Positions 1 to 8,326 of a stretch of DNA of 64,000 nucleotides are shown piece after piece; the stretch's first letter is position 1; each line of letters opens with the position of its first letter. The translations under genes were made by a program, and so were the position numbers. Below the pieces are notes generated by a model. The model had not been told where the DNA came from. It was given only the letters and a program-made list of their open reading frames with translations, and did not search any database. The DNA comes from an uncultured bacterium. GTDB taxonomy: Bacteria; Cyanobacteriota; Vampirovibrionia; Gastranaerophilales; Gastranaerophilaceae. The DNA lies in NCBI GenBank assembly GCA_902763805.1, contig CACWTN010000002.1, positions 111,191 to 175,190 of the forward strand, given 5' to 3'.

Positions 1-721
1 AAAACAATTCGAGCATGTTTGTTTCCGCAATAATAGGAACTTTTAAATCATGTGTAAGAGTTGCAACAAAATCTTCCTTCAGGTTTTCAAGCTCTTTTTG
101 GTCAGTAACATTCTTTAACACTATAACATAGCGTTTTTTCTTATCTTCCAGTTTCAGCTCAACCGTACTTGCGGAAAAAACTGAAGTTCTGTCCGTAAAA
201 ACAGTAACTTCCGTTTCATCCAAATCAAAAAATGTGGTATTGGCAGGTATTCCCACGTAGTCTGTTAATAATTCACCAATAAGATGGCTTCCTTCTGTTT
301 CAAACCATTTGCTGATTTTTGCGGTTGTTCTGAGAATCCTCAGGTTTTCATCGACAACAGCAAGCCCGTCTGACAATGAGTTAATAACTGCTTCCAGCAG
401 TTTATTTTGTCTGTGAAGTTCTGTTTGGGTTTCTGCAACCATATTTTCTCTGTCGTGCAGAGTTTCAATCATTCGGTTTAAGCTCTCTGCCAAAGGTTCT
501 GAATTAGGCAGTTCCGCTTTTTCAATCTTCTTTGTCAAATCGCCGTAACGAACTGAGTTGATTGTTTTTGTAACCGCACCAAGATAATCATTTATTTTAA
601 GCCAGCTTTTGGACGTGCGTCTTGCCGATACAAACAGAGTTATCAAAATAATTAATACAATTGCATTAATAACATGGATATATAAGAAATTCCCTGCCGT
701 TATTCCGCTTAAAAACTCCAT
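1..721 (-). CDS. Sensor histidine kinase, N-terminal part (runs off left edge)
   Basis: The minus-strand frame opens at an ATG (719-721) and stays open to base 1, giving 240 residues of a larger protein. I translated it by hand. There is one membrane segment near residues 14-31, then a linker with a HAMP/coiled-coil look, a PAS-like domain around 108-205 and the start of a HisKA domain. The H-box reads FVATLTHDLKVPI with the phospho-acceptor His at residue 224. The ATPase domain and any response regulator lie outside the window. It would sense a signal at or in the inner membrane and autophosphorylate. The ligand cannot be told. It is divergent from fliO, with the start sites about 110 bases apart. 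Confidence 0.85.
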   Translation of the reverse strand, partial: MEFLSGITAGNFLYIHVINAIVLIILITLFVSARRTSKSWLKINDYLGAVTKTINSVRYGDLTKKIEKAELPNSEPLAESLNRMIETLHDRENMVAETQTELHRQNKLLEAVINSLSDGLAVVDENLRILRTTAKISKWFETEGSHLIGELLTDYVGIPANTTFFDLDETEVTVFTDRTSVFSASTVELKLEDKKKRYVIVLKNVTDQKELENLKEDFVATLTHDLKVPIIAETNMLELF

Positions 722-780
722 ACTTATTCAGTTCCTTTTTTTTTTGATACGTTACAAAATACTAAGAAATATAACTAAAT

Positions 781-809
781 TTCACCACATTTTATTTTTA
801 TGATATAAT
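781..809 (+). promoter_or_regulatory. Candidate sigma70-type promoter for fliO
   Basis: TTCACC (781-786), 17 bases, TATAAT (804-809), 25 bases before the fliO start. The -10 is perfect and the -35 matches 4 of 6. It is the only good match in the fliO/kinase divergent spacer. No flagellar sigma28 pattern is seen. Confidence 0.45.
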
Positions 810-833
810 TATAACAGATAAAAGGTAAGTTGA

Positions 834-1643
834 ATGAAAAAGATTTTCGGGATATTTTTGGGAGCTGTGTGTTGGGTTAACGTCCTGACTGTTTGTGCTG
901 CAGAAAAGTTTGAAGTTCTTCCCGACTTACCTGAACCGTTGTCGGCAGCACAGGCTTCATCAATTTCAACAACAGCTGATTCCGCCAATACGTTAACACA
1001 AAATGTCGGTCAGGAACCGAATTTTATGTCAGTAATCTTTTCATTAGTATTTGTTATTCTGCTTATCTATGCAACGGGAATTATTTATGCGAAGCTCAAC
1101 AAAGCGGGACTTAAAACCCTTAAAAAACACATGGGTGATACGGATGATTCCAGAGTTACCGTAATTTCAACAACGCCTTTAGGCAGTAACAAAACACTGC
1201 ACGTTGTTGAATTGAACGGAAAACGCATGCTTCTCGGAGCTTCTGCAAATTCAATTGACCTCATTAAAGATTTGGGAACATATCCGCCCCCTGAAGTCGA
1301 AGAAGGTGAATTCTCAAAAATTGAAATTCCGAATATAAGAATTCCGAAAATTGAAATTCCAAAGATAGAATTTCCCAATATTGGTTTTACAAGAGCATCC
1401 AAAAAGGCAGATACTGAGGAAAATACTCAGACTGAAGTTAACAATGAAAAGGAATATGATGAAGATTTTGTTATCTCGGATATCTATGAAGATAATTCGG
1501 ATGGCATTATAGATAAACTGTTTACTCCGCCAAACCAGCAAAAAGAAGATGCTGCCGAAGTAAAACAGGAAAACGGCTCAAAAGAAAAAGTTCTGCATTC
1601 TGTTGACCCTGATGACTATGCTTTGTATAAAAAGTATCTGTAG
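834..1643 (+). CDS. fliO: FliO-like flagellar biosynthesis protein
   Basis: 269 residues. There is a signal peptide or first hydrophobic segment at 1-22 (ending CAA), a periplasmic linker, a membrane helix at about 65-87, then the FliO cytoplasmic core with SRVTVISTTPLG (106-117) and the following short beta region ending in IKDLG. FliO is a small membrane protein that helps assemble the FliP/Q/R export gate of the flagellar type III apparatus. The C-terminal tail is unusual: after residue 158 it holds a run of P-x-I-x-I/F-P units (about 160-185), then an acidic region, making the protein longer than typical FliO (about 100-200 residues). A purine-rich ribosome site lies just upstream. No other fli/flh gene adjoins it, so the flagellar cluster is split. 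Confidence 0.75.
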   Translation: MKKIFGIFLGAVCWVNVLTVCAAEKFEVLPDLPEPLSAAQASSISTTADSANTLTQNVGQEPNFMSVIFSLVFVILLIYATGIIYAKLNKAGLKTLKKHMGDTDDSRVTVISTTPLGSNKTLHVVELNGKRMLLGASANSIDLIKDLGTYPPPEVEEGEFSKIEIPNIRIPKIEIPKIEFPNIGFTRASKKADTEENTQTEVNNEKEYDEDFVISDIYEDNSDGIIDKLFTPPNQQKEDAAEVKQENGSKEKVLHSVDPDDYALYKKYL

Positions 1644-1674
1644 TCTTGTGGTTATGTTTTAAAGAGGAGTTAAA

Positions 1675-2544
1675 ATGAAAAAAACTGTCACAATAAAAAA
1701 CAAAAAAATCGGAGACGGATTTCCGTGTTTTATTATTGCGGAAATAGGGATTAATCATAACGGTTCTATAGATTTGGCAAAGAAAATGATAGATATCGCT
1801 ATCACTACCGGTTGTGATGCGGTTAAGTTCCAAAAAAGAACCATAGAAGTTGTTTATACTCCGGAAGAACTTGCAAAAGAAAGAAAAAGTGTATTCGGCA
1901 ATACAAACGGGGATTTGAAACGCGGACTGGAGTTCGGAGTAAAAGAATATAAAGAAATCGACAGATATTGTAAAGATAAAGGTATTATCTGGTTTGCATC
2001 ATGCTGGGACGAAAATTCTGTTGATTTTATTGAAAGGTTTGATCCGCCCTGCTATAAAATTGCATCAGCATCTCTTACGGATGATAATCTTTTGAAACAT
2101 ACAAAATCAAAAGGTAAACCGATTATATTATCAACAGGCATGAGTACAATGAAACAGATTAAACACGCAGTTTCAATTCTGGGAGAAGATAATCTGGTTC
2201 TTATGCACTGCACGTCAACATATCCGTCAAATGCGGAAGAAACAAATCTTAGAGTAATTTCTGAATGGAAAAATGAGTTTTCATGTCCAATTGGTTATTC
2301 GGGACATGAAAGAGGTATTACTCCGTCAGTGCTGGCAGTTGCAATGGGTGCAAATGCTGTTGAACGCCATATAACGATAGACAGAACTAACTGGGGATCT
2401 GATCAGGCAGCAAGTTTAGAAACGGCAGGACTTTATCACATGGTTCGTGATATAAGACAAACTCCGATTTTGCTGGGTGACGGTAAAAAGGTTGTTTACC
2501 CGAGAGAATTGCCGATTATAGATAAATTACGCAGGGTTAAGTAA
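1675..2544 (+). CDS. neuB: NeuB/SpsE-family nonulosonate (sialic acid-like) synthase, short form
   Basis: 289 residues with the NeuB TIM-barrel pattern: FIIAEIGINHNG near the start, DAVKFQKRT, KIASASLTDD, ILSTGMST, HCTSTYP, IGYSGHERG and VERHITID. The family condenses phosphoenolpyruvate with an N-acyl-mannosamine (or a related hexose) to make sialic, legionaminic, pseudaminic or Kdn-type sugars. The protein ends where the C-terminal SAF (antifreeze-like) domain of about 60 residues would start in most relatives of about 340-350 residues. Strong ribosome site AGAGGAG before the ATG. It is followed after 2 bases by a KdsC-type phosphatase, which suggests a phosphorylated product (9-phosphate route). 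Substrate identity cannot be read from the sequence. Confidence 0.85.
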   Translation: MKKTVTIKNKKIGDGFPCFIIAEIGINHNGSIDLAKKMIDIAITTGCDAVKFQKRTIEVVYTPEELAKERKSVFGNTNGDLKRGLEFGVKEYKEIDRYCKDKGIIWFASCWDENSVDFIERFDPPCYKIASASLTDDNLLKHTKSKGKPIILSTGMSTMKQIKHAVSILGEDNLVLMHCTSTYPSNAEETNLRVISEWKNEFSCPIGYSGHERGITPSVLAVAMGANAVERHITIDRTNWGSDQAASLETAGLYHMVRDIRQTPILLGDGKKVVYPRELPIIDKLRRVK

Positions 2545-2546
2545 GA

Positions 2547-3032
2547 ATGGCAATAAAGTTACCTAAAACAATTAAATTTATAATAACCGATTTTGACGGA
2601 GTTTGTACTGACAACTGTGTTTATATTGATGCAGACGGGAATATGTCAAGAAAAGTTAATTTTAAAGACATTATGGGTTTTAGTCTGCTGAAGAAAAACG
2701 GATATAAAGTAGGTATAATTTCAGGAGAAAAAAATTCCGCCATAGAAAAAGTTCAGGCGACTTTTAATATTGATGAGGTTCATCAGGATATCAGAATAAA
2801 ACTTGATGTTGTTAAATCAATTGTCGAAAAGTATAATCTGAAAGACGACGAGTTTTTATACATTGGAGATGATGTAAACGATTACGATTCATTATGCTTT
2901 GCCAAATACAGAATCACCGTTCCTGATGCAGTTCAGAAAATCAAAGACATAGAGGGAATACAGGTTACTGACAAAAGAGGCGGAGAAGGCGCCTTCAGAG
3001 AAGTTGTTGATGCAGTGCTGAATGCAGAATAA
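2547..3032 (+). CDS. KdsC-type HAD phosphatase (nonulosonate/Kdo phosphatase)
   Basis: 161 residues, a capless HAD phosphatase of the KdsC/NeuA-C family. Motif I is ITDFDGVCTDN (nucleophile Asp and general acid Asp), motif II is IISGEKNSA, and motif IV is IGDDVNDYDSL. The family forms tetramers and removes phosphate from Kdo-8-P, Kdn-9-P or NeuNAc-9-P. The 2-base gap to the NeuB-like synthase implies co-translation and makes a sugar-9-phosphate the likelier substrate. No CMP-sugar synthetase is in the window, so activation must be encoded elsewhere. It converges with gcvPA without a clear terminator. Confidence 0.85.
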   Translation: MAIKLPKTIKFIITDFDGVCTDNCVYIDADGNMSRKVNFKDIMGFSLLKKNGYKVGIISGEKNSAIEKVQATFNIDEVHQDIRIKLDVVKSIVEKYNLKDDEFLYIGDDVNDYDSLCFAKYRITVPDAVQKIKDIEGIQVTDKRGGEGAFREVVDAVLNAE

Positions 3033-3052
3033 ATTTTTCTTTTAAACGGCAG

Positions 3053-4291
3053 CTATACTGCGCAGATATAAGCATCAATATCTTCCTGCGTATTCATCTC
3101 TGTTGCACAAACCAGTATTCTGTTTTTATCAAGCTTAATACCGCCTAAAATATTTGCATCTTTTAGTTTTTTAAGGAATAAATCGGAATCAGAAACTTCT
3201 ATAACGAATTCATTATAGAACGCACTATTAAGAGTTTTTATACCTTTTTCCGCAAGTTTTTCTGATAGTCTGTGAGCGTTATTTGCACAAATAATACCTG
3301 TTTCTTTAAATCCTTTTTCCCCGATAAGACTTAAATACAGCGTTGCGGATAAAGCAATTAATGACTGATTTGAACAAATGTTACTGGTTGCTTTTTCTCT
3401 TTTAATATGCTGTTCTCTAGTCTGAATTGTCAGTGTAAATGCCTGTTTTCCGTCAGCATCAAGGGTTCTTCCGACAAGTCTTCCCGGCATTTGACGCATA
3501 TACTGTTCTTTGCAGGCTATATATCCGGCATGTGGTCCGCCAAAATTAACAGGAATACCCAAAGCTTGGATATCTCCTACAGTAATATCCGCTTCAACTG
3601 GCGGTTTTATAACAGAAAGTGCTGACAGATTTGCACATACGATAAATACTGTGTCTGGTTTAACGAGAGTTTCAATCTCTCCGTAATAATCCGGGTACTG
3701 AACCAGTACACAGCAGCCGTCAGATACATTTTGCGGAAGTTCGTCAAACCATGCAAGTTCAATATTCTGAGCCCAAGCATAAGTTTTAATAACTTCTTTG
3801 TATTCCGGGTTAAGCTTGTTTGACACGTATGCCTTATTAAATTTGCCTCTTGATATACGGTGTGCCATAAGAATTGCTTCAGCGCAGGCAGAACCTCCGT
3901 CATACATTGATGCATTTGCGATGTCCATACCTGTTATTCTTGATATCATTGTCTGATATTCGTAAATTATCTGTAATGTTCCCTGCGAGATTTCAGGCTG
4001 ATAAGGCGTATATGCTGTTAAAAACTCAAATCTTTGTGCGACATAATTAACAGCCGCCGGAATAAATTTGTTATAAACTCCACCGCCCAGAAAAGATATG
4101 TATTCCGTCTTGTTTTTCTTCGCAAGAGATTTGACTTTCCGCTGTGTTTCAAGCTCGCTTAACGGGTTTTCCATATTAAATCCGTCAAACTTTACAGGAA
4201 TTTGCCTGAATAAATCATCAGTGGTTTTCATATTTAGTGATGATAACATCTCTTGTCTGGTATCATCGGTATGTGCAATAAAATTTTTCAT
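3053..4291 (-). CDS. gcvPA: Glycine dehydrogenase (decarboxylating) subunit 1
   Basis: 412 residues, the N-terminal half-subunit of split P-protein of the glycine cleavage system. It starts with the family pattern (AHTDDTRQEML ... FRQIPV), then FLGGGVYNKFIPAAV, YTPYQPEISQG, MTGMD-like ITGMDIAN and YDGGSACAEA. It forms an alpha2beta2 enzyme with GcvPB, which carries the PLP lysine and decarboxylates glycine onto the lipoyl arm of GcvH. It follows gcvH by 2 bases and is the last gene of the gcvT-gcvH-gcvPA unit. The gcvPB partner, usually next in line, is not here: the next gene leftward is the phosphatase on the opposite strand. Confidence 0.9.
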   Translation of the reverse strand: MKNFIAHTDDTRQEMLSSLNMKTTDDLFRQIPVKFDGFNMENPLSELETQRKVKSLAKKNKTEYISFLGGGVYNKFIPAAVNYVAQRFEFLTAYTPYQPEISQGTLQIIYEYQTMISRITGMDIANASMYDGGSACAEAILMAHRISRGKFNKAYVSNKLNPEYKEVIKTYAWAQNIELAWFDELPQNVSDGCCVLVQYPDYYGEIETLVKPDTVFIVCANLSALSVIKPPVEADITVGDIQALGIPVNFGGPHAGYIACKEQYMRQMPGRLVGRTLDADGKQAFTLTIQTREQHIKREKATSNICSNQSLIALSATLYLSLIGEKGFKETGIICANNAHRLSEKLAEKGIKTLNSAFYNEFVIEVSDSDLFLKKLKDANILGGIKLDKNRILVCATEMNTQEDIDAYICAV

Positions 4292-4293
4292 TC

Positions 4294-4668
4294 TTATTCA
4301 ACTTCTTCTTTGTAATCGGAATAATCCAGTAAATCGGCAAGCTCAACCTGATCTGCTTTTGAATCAATTTTTACAAGCCATTTGTCTGCATAATTTTCGT
4401 CATTCAAAAGTTCAGGACTATTTGCAATTTCTTCATTAATTTCAACAACCTTGCCTGATATCGGCATATAAATTTCAGATGCTGCCTTAACGGATTCAAT
4501 GGTTGCAAAAACTTCTCCCTTTGCAAATTCTGCTTCTGTTTCGGGAAGCTCTACAAATACGATATCACCAAGCTGGTCAATGGCATAATCTGTAATTCCT
4601 ACTTCATATACACCGTCTTTTTCAAGTATGTATTCGTGAGTTTTTGTGCAAAGCATATTCTCATCCAT
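4294..4668 (-). CDS. gcvH: Glycine cleavage system H protein
   Basis: 124 residues, full length for GcvH. The lipoyl attachment site is in ATIESVKAASEIYMP with the modified lysine at residue 61. Upstream HEYI and the GITDYAIDQLGDIVFVELP block are typical. It shuttles the aminomethyl group between P, T and L proteins. The start ATG is preceded by an AAGGAG-type site on the minus strand. It sits between gcvT and gcvPA with short gaps, so one mRNA is expected. Confidence 0.95.
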   Translation of the reverse strand: MDENMLCTKTHEYILEKDGVYEVGITDYAIDQLGDIVFVELPETEAEFAKGEVFATIESVKAASEIYMPISGKVVEINEEIANSPELLNDENYADKWLVKIDSKADQVELADLLDYSDYKEEVE

Positions 4669-4695
4669 AAGTTTTTCTCCTTATATATTGTTATA

Positions 4696-5799
4696 TTATC
4701 CTTTGTTATGTTTTTCCACAAACGGAAGTTTGACAATCTCGGCATCGTGCAATTTTTCACGTATCATGATTTGAATTGTAGAGCCAACAGTCAATTTGTC
4801 AAGCACCGGCGCATTAATGTATGCTAACCCGATATTATCACCTCTTGTCGGCGACACTCCGCCTGATGTTACAATTCCGATTTTCTCTCCTTTAGAAAAA
4901 ACTTCATATTCGTGTCTGGCAATAGATTTGTCAAGCATTCTGAAACCGAATAACTTTTTGGTTACACCGTTTTTTATCTGCTCCATAATAACCTGCTTGC
5001 CGTTATAATCTTCCGTTTTATCCTTTGGAACAGACCAGGAAAGTCCGGCTTCAATTGGAGTTGTATTTTCGTTTAAATCATTACCGTACAGATGAAGCGC
5101 TGCTTCAAGTCTTAAAGAATCTCTTGCTCCAAGACCGATTGGTTTAACTCCGCAGGCCTTTCCTGCTTCAAGAAGTTTATCCCAAAGTGTTACGGCAAAC
5201 TCATTTTTTACAAGAAGCTCAACTCCGTCTTCGCCTGTATAACCGGTTCTTGATATCCACAAATCTATATTAAATAATTTACCTTGCTTAATTGAGAAGA
5301 ACGGAGGTAAATCTTTTTCTCCGTTACTTCTTATAAGATTACAGGCTTTTGGTCCCTGTACTGCTATAAGAGAATATTTATGAGAAATGTTTTCTATCTC
5401 AACATCAAACCCTGTCTGATTTCTTGTCATCCAGTTTAAATCTTCATCAACTCTTGATGCGTTGGCAATTATTAAATACTTATTGTCTTCAAGTTTGTAT
5501 ATAATCAGGTCATCTATCAAACCTCCGTTTTTATTCGGAAGCTGACAGTATACAGCTTTTGTATCAGTTAATTTTGATATGTTCTGCGGAACAATTTTAT
5601 TAAGGAATGCAAGTGCATCCTTTCCGTGTACTATAAGTTCACCCATGTGAGAAACATCAAAAAGCCCTGCATTTTCTCTTACGGTTTTATGTTCTTCTAA
5701 AATAGAAGAATACTGAACCGGCATATCCCAACCTGCAAAATCTACCATTCTTGCACCCAACTCAACGTGTCTGTCATGCAAAAAAGTTTGTTTTGTCAT
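4696..5799 (-). CDS. gcvT: Aminomethyltransferase (glycine cleavage T protein)
   Basis: 367 residues from the ATG at 5797-5799, which has GGGAG 8 bases upstream. An in-frame TTG two codons earlier is a poorer start. Family blocks: GARMVDFAGWDMPVQY, LFDVSHMGE, RTGYTGEDGVEL, GLGARDSLRLEAAL and the C-terminal GVSPT. It transfers the methylene group from the H-protein lipoyl arm to tetrahydrofolate and releases ammonia. First gene of the gcvT-gcvH-gcvPA unit. The 72-base spacer to bioF is too short for a glycine riboswitch and none is seen. A TTGACA lies on the minus strand in that spacer, but no -10 sits at the right distance. Confidence 0.95.
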   Translation of the reverse strand: MTKQTFLHDRHVELGARMVDFAGWDMPVQYSSILEEHKTVRENAGLFDVSHMGELIVHGKDALAFLNKIVPQNISKLTDTKAVYCQLPNKNGGLIDDLIIYKLEDNKYLIIANASRVDEDLNWMTRNQTGFDVEIENISHKYSLIAVQGPKACNLIRSNGEKDLPPFFSIKQGKLFNIDLWISRTGYTGEDGVELLVKNEFAVTLWDKLLEAGKACGVKPIGLGARDSLRLEAALHLYGNDLNENTTPIEAGLSWSVPKDKTEDYNGKQVIMEQIKNGVTKKLFGFRMLDKSIARHEYEVFSKGEKIGIVTSGGVSPTRGDNIGLAYINAPVLDKLTVGSTIQIMIREKLHDAEIVKLPFVEKHNKG

Positions 5800-5877
5800 A
5801 ATCAATACTCCCTAATTTATATACATATTCTCTTTTATAAATGCATGATATGTCAAGAGGGGCGGAAAATATTGTAA

Positions 5878-7008
5878 TTATTGTGTTACAACGCTTAACA
5901 CTTCTTCAAAATCTTCAAGGGAACAATCTGCGGTTAAAGAGATTCTTAACCTTGAAGTTCCTTCGGGTACTGTCGGCGGTCTTATGGCAGGAATGTAGTA
6001 CCCCATCGAGCGAAGCTGTTCTGAAACTTCAACAGTTTTTTTGTTATCACCGATTACAAGCGGTATGATATGAGTTTTTGAGGGCGTATTTATACCGCGA
6101 AGCCTTAAAGAAGCGTGAACAGCCTTTACAAGCTTCAGGAGCTTCTTTTTTTGTGATTTTATATAATCTGATTTCTCAGTTAACAGCCAGTTTGACCATG
6201 CAATGTTTACGGGCGGAATTGATGTTGAAAAAATAAATGAGCGCGCTTTATTAATCAAATAGGATATAATTTGCTTATTCGATACACAGAATGCGCCAAA
6301 AGAGCCTACCGCTTTCCCGAATGTTGCGGTAATTATATCAACATCTTTTCCGTAACACATACCCGATAAGTGATTTCCGAAGGCACAAAATGCGTGCGCT
6401 TCATCTATCATTAACAGACAATTATATTTGTTTTTAAGCTCAATAAGCTTGTCGATATCGGTTGTATCACCATCCATACTGAAAACTGATTCGGATATAA
6501 TTATTGCTCTTTTATAATTTCCGCGCTTTTTGCTAAGCATTTTTTCAAGATGGTTATAATCAAGATGTTTGTATCTGAAAAAATCCCCTTTTGCAAGCTG
6601 CATACCGTCAATAATGCTTGCATGATTAAGTTTATCCGAAAATACAACATCACCTTTATCGATAAGAGCTGATATAACACCGAGGTTAGCCTGATAACCC
6701 GTATTAAAAATCAGGGCAGCTTCCTTCCCGAAAATGTCTGCAACCGTCTTCTCAAGCTCTTTATATTCAGGTGATGAGCCTGTTAATAAACGGGCTGAAG
6801 CAGCCGAAAAAAGAGAATTATTTTTTGATAAAAATTCTTCTCTCAAACTGTCTTTTGTACTTATTCCCAAGTAGTCATTTGAGGCAAAATTAACATATTC
6901 AACCCCGTCCACAATAATCTTGCCGTCAGATTTAGCTTCGACATCAGGTATTGTTCTGAACTGATTATTACTTTTTAACTTTTCAATTTCTTCCGCTATT
7001 CTGTCCAT
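5878..7008 (-). CDS. bioF: BioF/Kbl-family alpha-oxoamine synthase, probably 8-amino-7-oxononanoate synthase
   Basis: 376 residues, PLP-dependent fold type I enzyme. Landmarks: NFASNDYLGIS (41-51), SARLLTGSSPEYKELE, FNTGYQANLGV, DEAHAF (202-207) and the PLP lysine K232 in TATFGKAVGSFGAF. BioF joins pimeloyl-thioester to L-alanine in biotin synthesis. The close relative Kbl makes 2-amino-3-ketobutyrate from glycine and acetyl-CoA. No other bio genes are here, and the neighbour is the glycine cleavage operon, so a Kbl-like role on glycine cannot be excluded. The length and the GxxSPxYxELE form fit BioF slightly better. It starts 7 bases after the stop of the S41 protease gene, so the two are probably co-transcribed. 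Confidence 0.75.
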   Translation of the reverse strand: MDRIAEEIEKLKSNNQFRTIPDVEAKSDGKIIVDGVEYVNFASNDYLGISTKDSLREEFLSKNNSLFSAASARLLTGSSPEYKELEKTVADIFGKEAALIFNTGYQANLGVISALIDKGDVVFSDKLNHASIIDGMQLAKGDFFRYKHLDYNHLEKMLSKKRGNYKRAIIISESVFSMDGDTTDIDKLIELKNKYNCLLMIDEAHAFCAFGNHLSGMCYGKDVDIITATFGKAVGSFGAFCVSNKQIISYLINKARSFIFSTSIPPVNIAWSNWLLTEKSDYIKSQKKKLLKLVKAVHASLRLRGINTPSKTHIIPLVIGDNKKTVEVSEQLRSMGYYIPAIRPPTVPEGTSRLRISLTADCSLEDFEEVLSVVTQ

Positions 7009-7015
7009 ATTAGTT

Positions 7016-8242
7016 TTACTTTTGGTTTAAAATCTCTTTTGCTTTTTCGAGCTGAATGTCAGGCTTGTTTTCAATGATAAAATCCAAATCAGTACCTATT
7101 TCTATATCGGGCTTAATGCCAAGTTTGTTAATATCAGTCCCGTTTGGAGTAAGGTATCTGGCTATGGTAACATTTACGCCGGTACTGTTAGGAAGCGGAA
7201 CTATTTTTTGTACCAATCCTTTTCCGAAAGTTGTATTACCAACTAAAGTAGCTTTATGTGTGTCTTTCAGCGCACCAGAAAGAATCTCGCTTGCGCTTGC
7301 ACTCGTTCCGTTAACAAGTACGACTACCGGCTTATTAAGAGGATTACCCTCGTCTTTTGCCTTTATAGTCTTTTTATTCCCGTTACGGTATATTATGTCA
7401 ACGATAGTTCCTTTATTAATAAATCTGTCGGCTATAAAAACCGCATTATCAAGAAGTCCGCCCGTATTGCCCCGCAGGTCAATTATAAGTGAATCTGCAT
7501 CTTTTGTATTGTTCAGTGCTTCTATAAATTCATTTGGTGTAGAACCGCTCATAAAGCTTATTATTTTGATATATCCGATATGATTATCAAGCATTGAACT
7601 TTTTACGGACTTAATCTTGATTTCCTTACGTTTGATAATCTTTGTAAGTTTTGTCCCTTCTCTCAAAATGGTCAGCTCTACTACGCTGTTTTCAGGACCT
7701 CTTACCATGGAGGCAACCTCTGAAATATTCATACCGCCGATATCTTTACCGTCAACGTGGGTAATTATATCTCCTTGTTTTAACTGCGCAAAATCAGCCG
7801 GTGTCCCCGGAATTACGTTGAAAATTTCGGTTTTTCCCGAATTTGAATATATGTTTACTCCAATACCGTATATTTTTGAGTTGATAGAGATGGTTAATTC
7901 TTCAAACTCTTTTTGTGTCATAAATCTTGTATACGGTTCATCAAGACTTGCAATCATTGTATCAATTGCAACTTTTGCGTCATCCTGCGTTTTTATTTTT
8001 CCCTGATATCTTGTCCGCCATCTGTTCCAATTCTGATGATTTAAGCCGGGTTCGTAATATTCTTTGCTTATAACTCTCCACGTTCTGTCAAACAGACGCT
8101 GGGGAGTTATCTCATCATCATTAATCATTTCCTGGCTCAAAAAATAAGAGTTTGTCCGTGTAAATCTGGATAAGAATACATTATTGAAAATGACTAATAT
8201 TAAAACGGATAATATAAAAATTAATAATTGCTTTTTCTTCAT
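7016..8242 (-). CDS. ctpA: C-terminal processing peptidase, S41 family
   Basis: 408 residues. An N-terminal signal anchor (about 6-23) places it in the periplasm. A PDZ domain spans about 115-200 (GIGVNIYS ... GTPADFAQLKQGDIITHVDG) and the S41 protease core follows. LIIDLRGNTGG (252-262) and NGTSASASEI (311-320) carry the serine region, and the general-base lysine is in TTFGKGLVQK (K341). Ser-Lys dyad proteases of this family trim the C-termini of periplasmic and outer membrane proteins; the cyanobacterial CtpA matures the photosystem D1 protein. Upstream of bioF with a 7-base gap. Target unknown. Confidence 0.92.
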   Translation of the reverse strand: MKKKQLLIFILSVLILVIFNNVFLSRFTRTNSYFLSQEMINDDEITPQRLFDRTWRVISKEYYEPGLNHQNWNRWRTRYQGKIKTQDDAKVAIDTMIASLDEPYTRFMTQKEFEELTISINSKIYGIGVNIYSNSGKTEIFNVIPGTPADFAQLKQGDIITHVDGKDIGGMNISEVASMVRGPENSVVELTILREGTKLTKIIKRKEIKIKSVKSSMLDNHIGYIKIISFMSGSTPNEFIEALNNTKDADSLIIDLRGNTGGLLDNAVFIADRFINKGTIVDIIYRNGNKKTIKAKDEGNPLNKPVVVLVNGTSASASEILSGALKDTHKATLVGNTTFGKGLVQKIVPLPNSTGVNVTIARYLTPNGTDINKLGIKPDIEIGTDLDFIIENKPDIQLEKAKEILNQK

Positions 8243-8326
8243 ATCTCAATTTAACATCAAGGAGCAAATATAAGCAATAGACTTTGAGTTATTTACATGC
8301 TGATTATAAAAAGTTTTAGCATTTTA

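Noticed and set aside
5806..5877. Glycine riboswitch before gcvT
   Set aside because: The spacer is only 72 bases and lacks the known core; too short for the aptamer.
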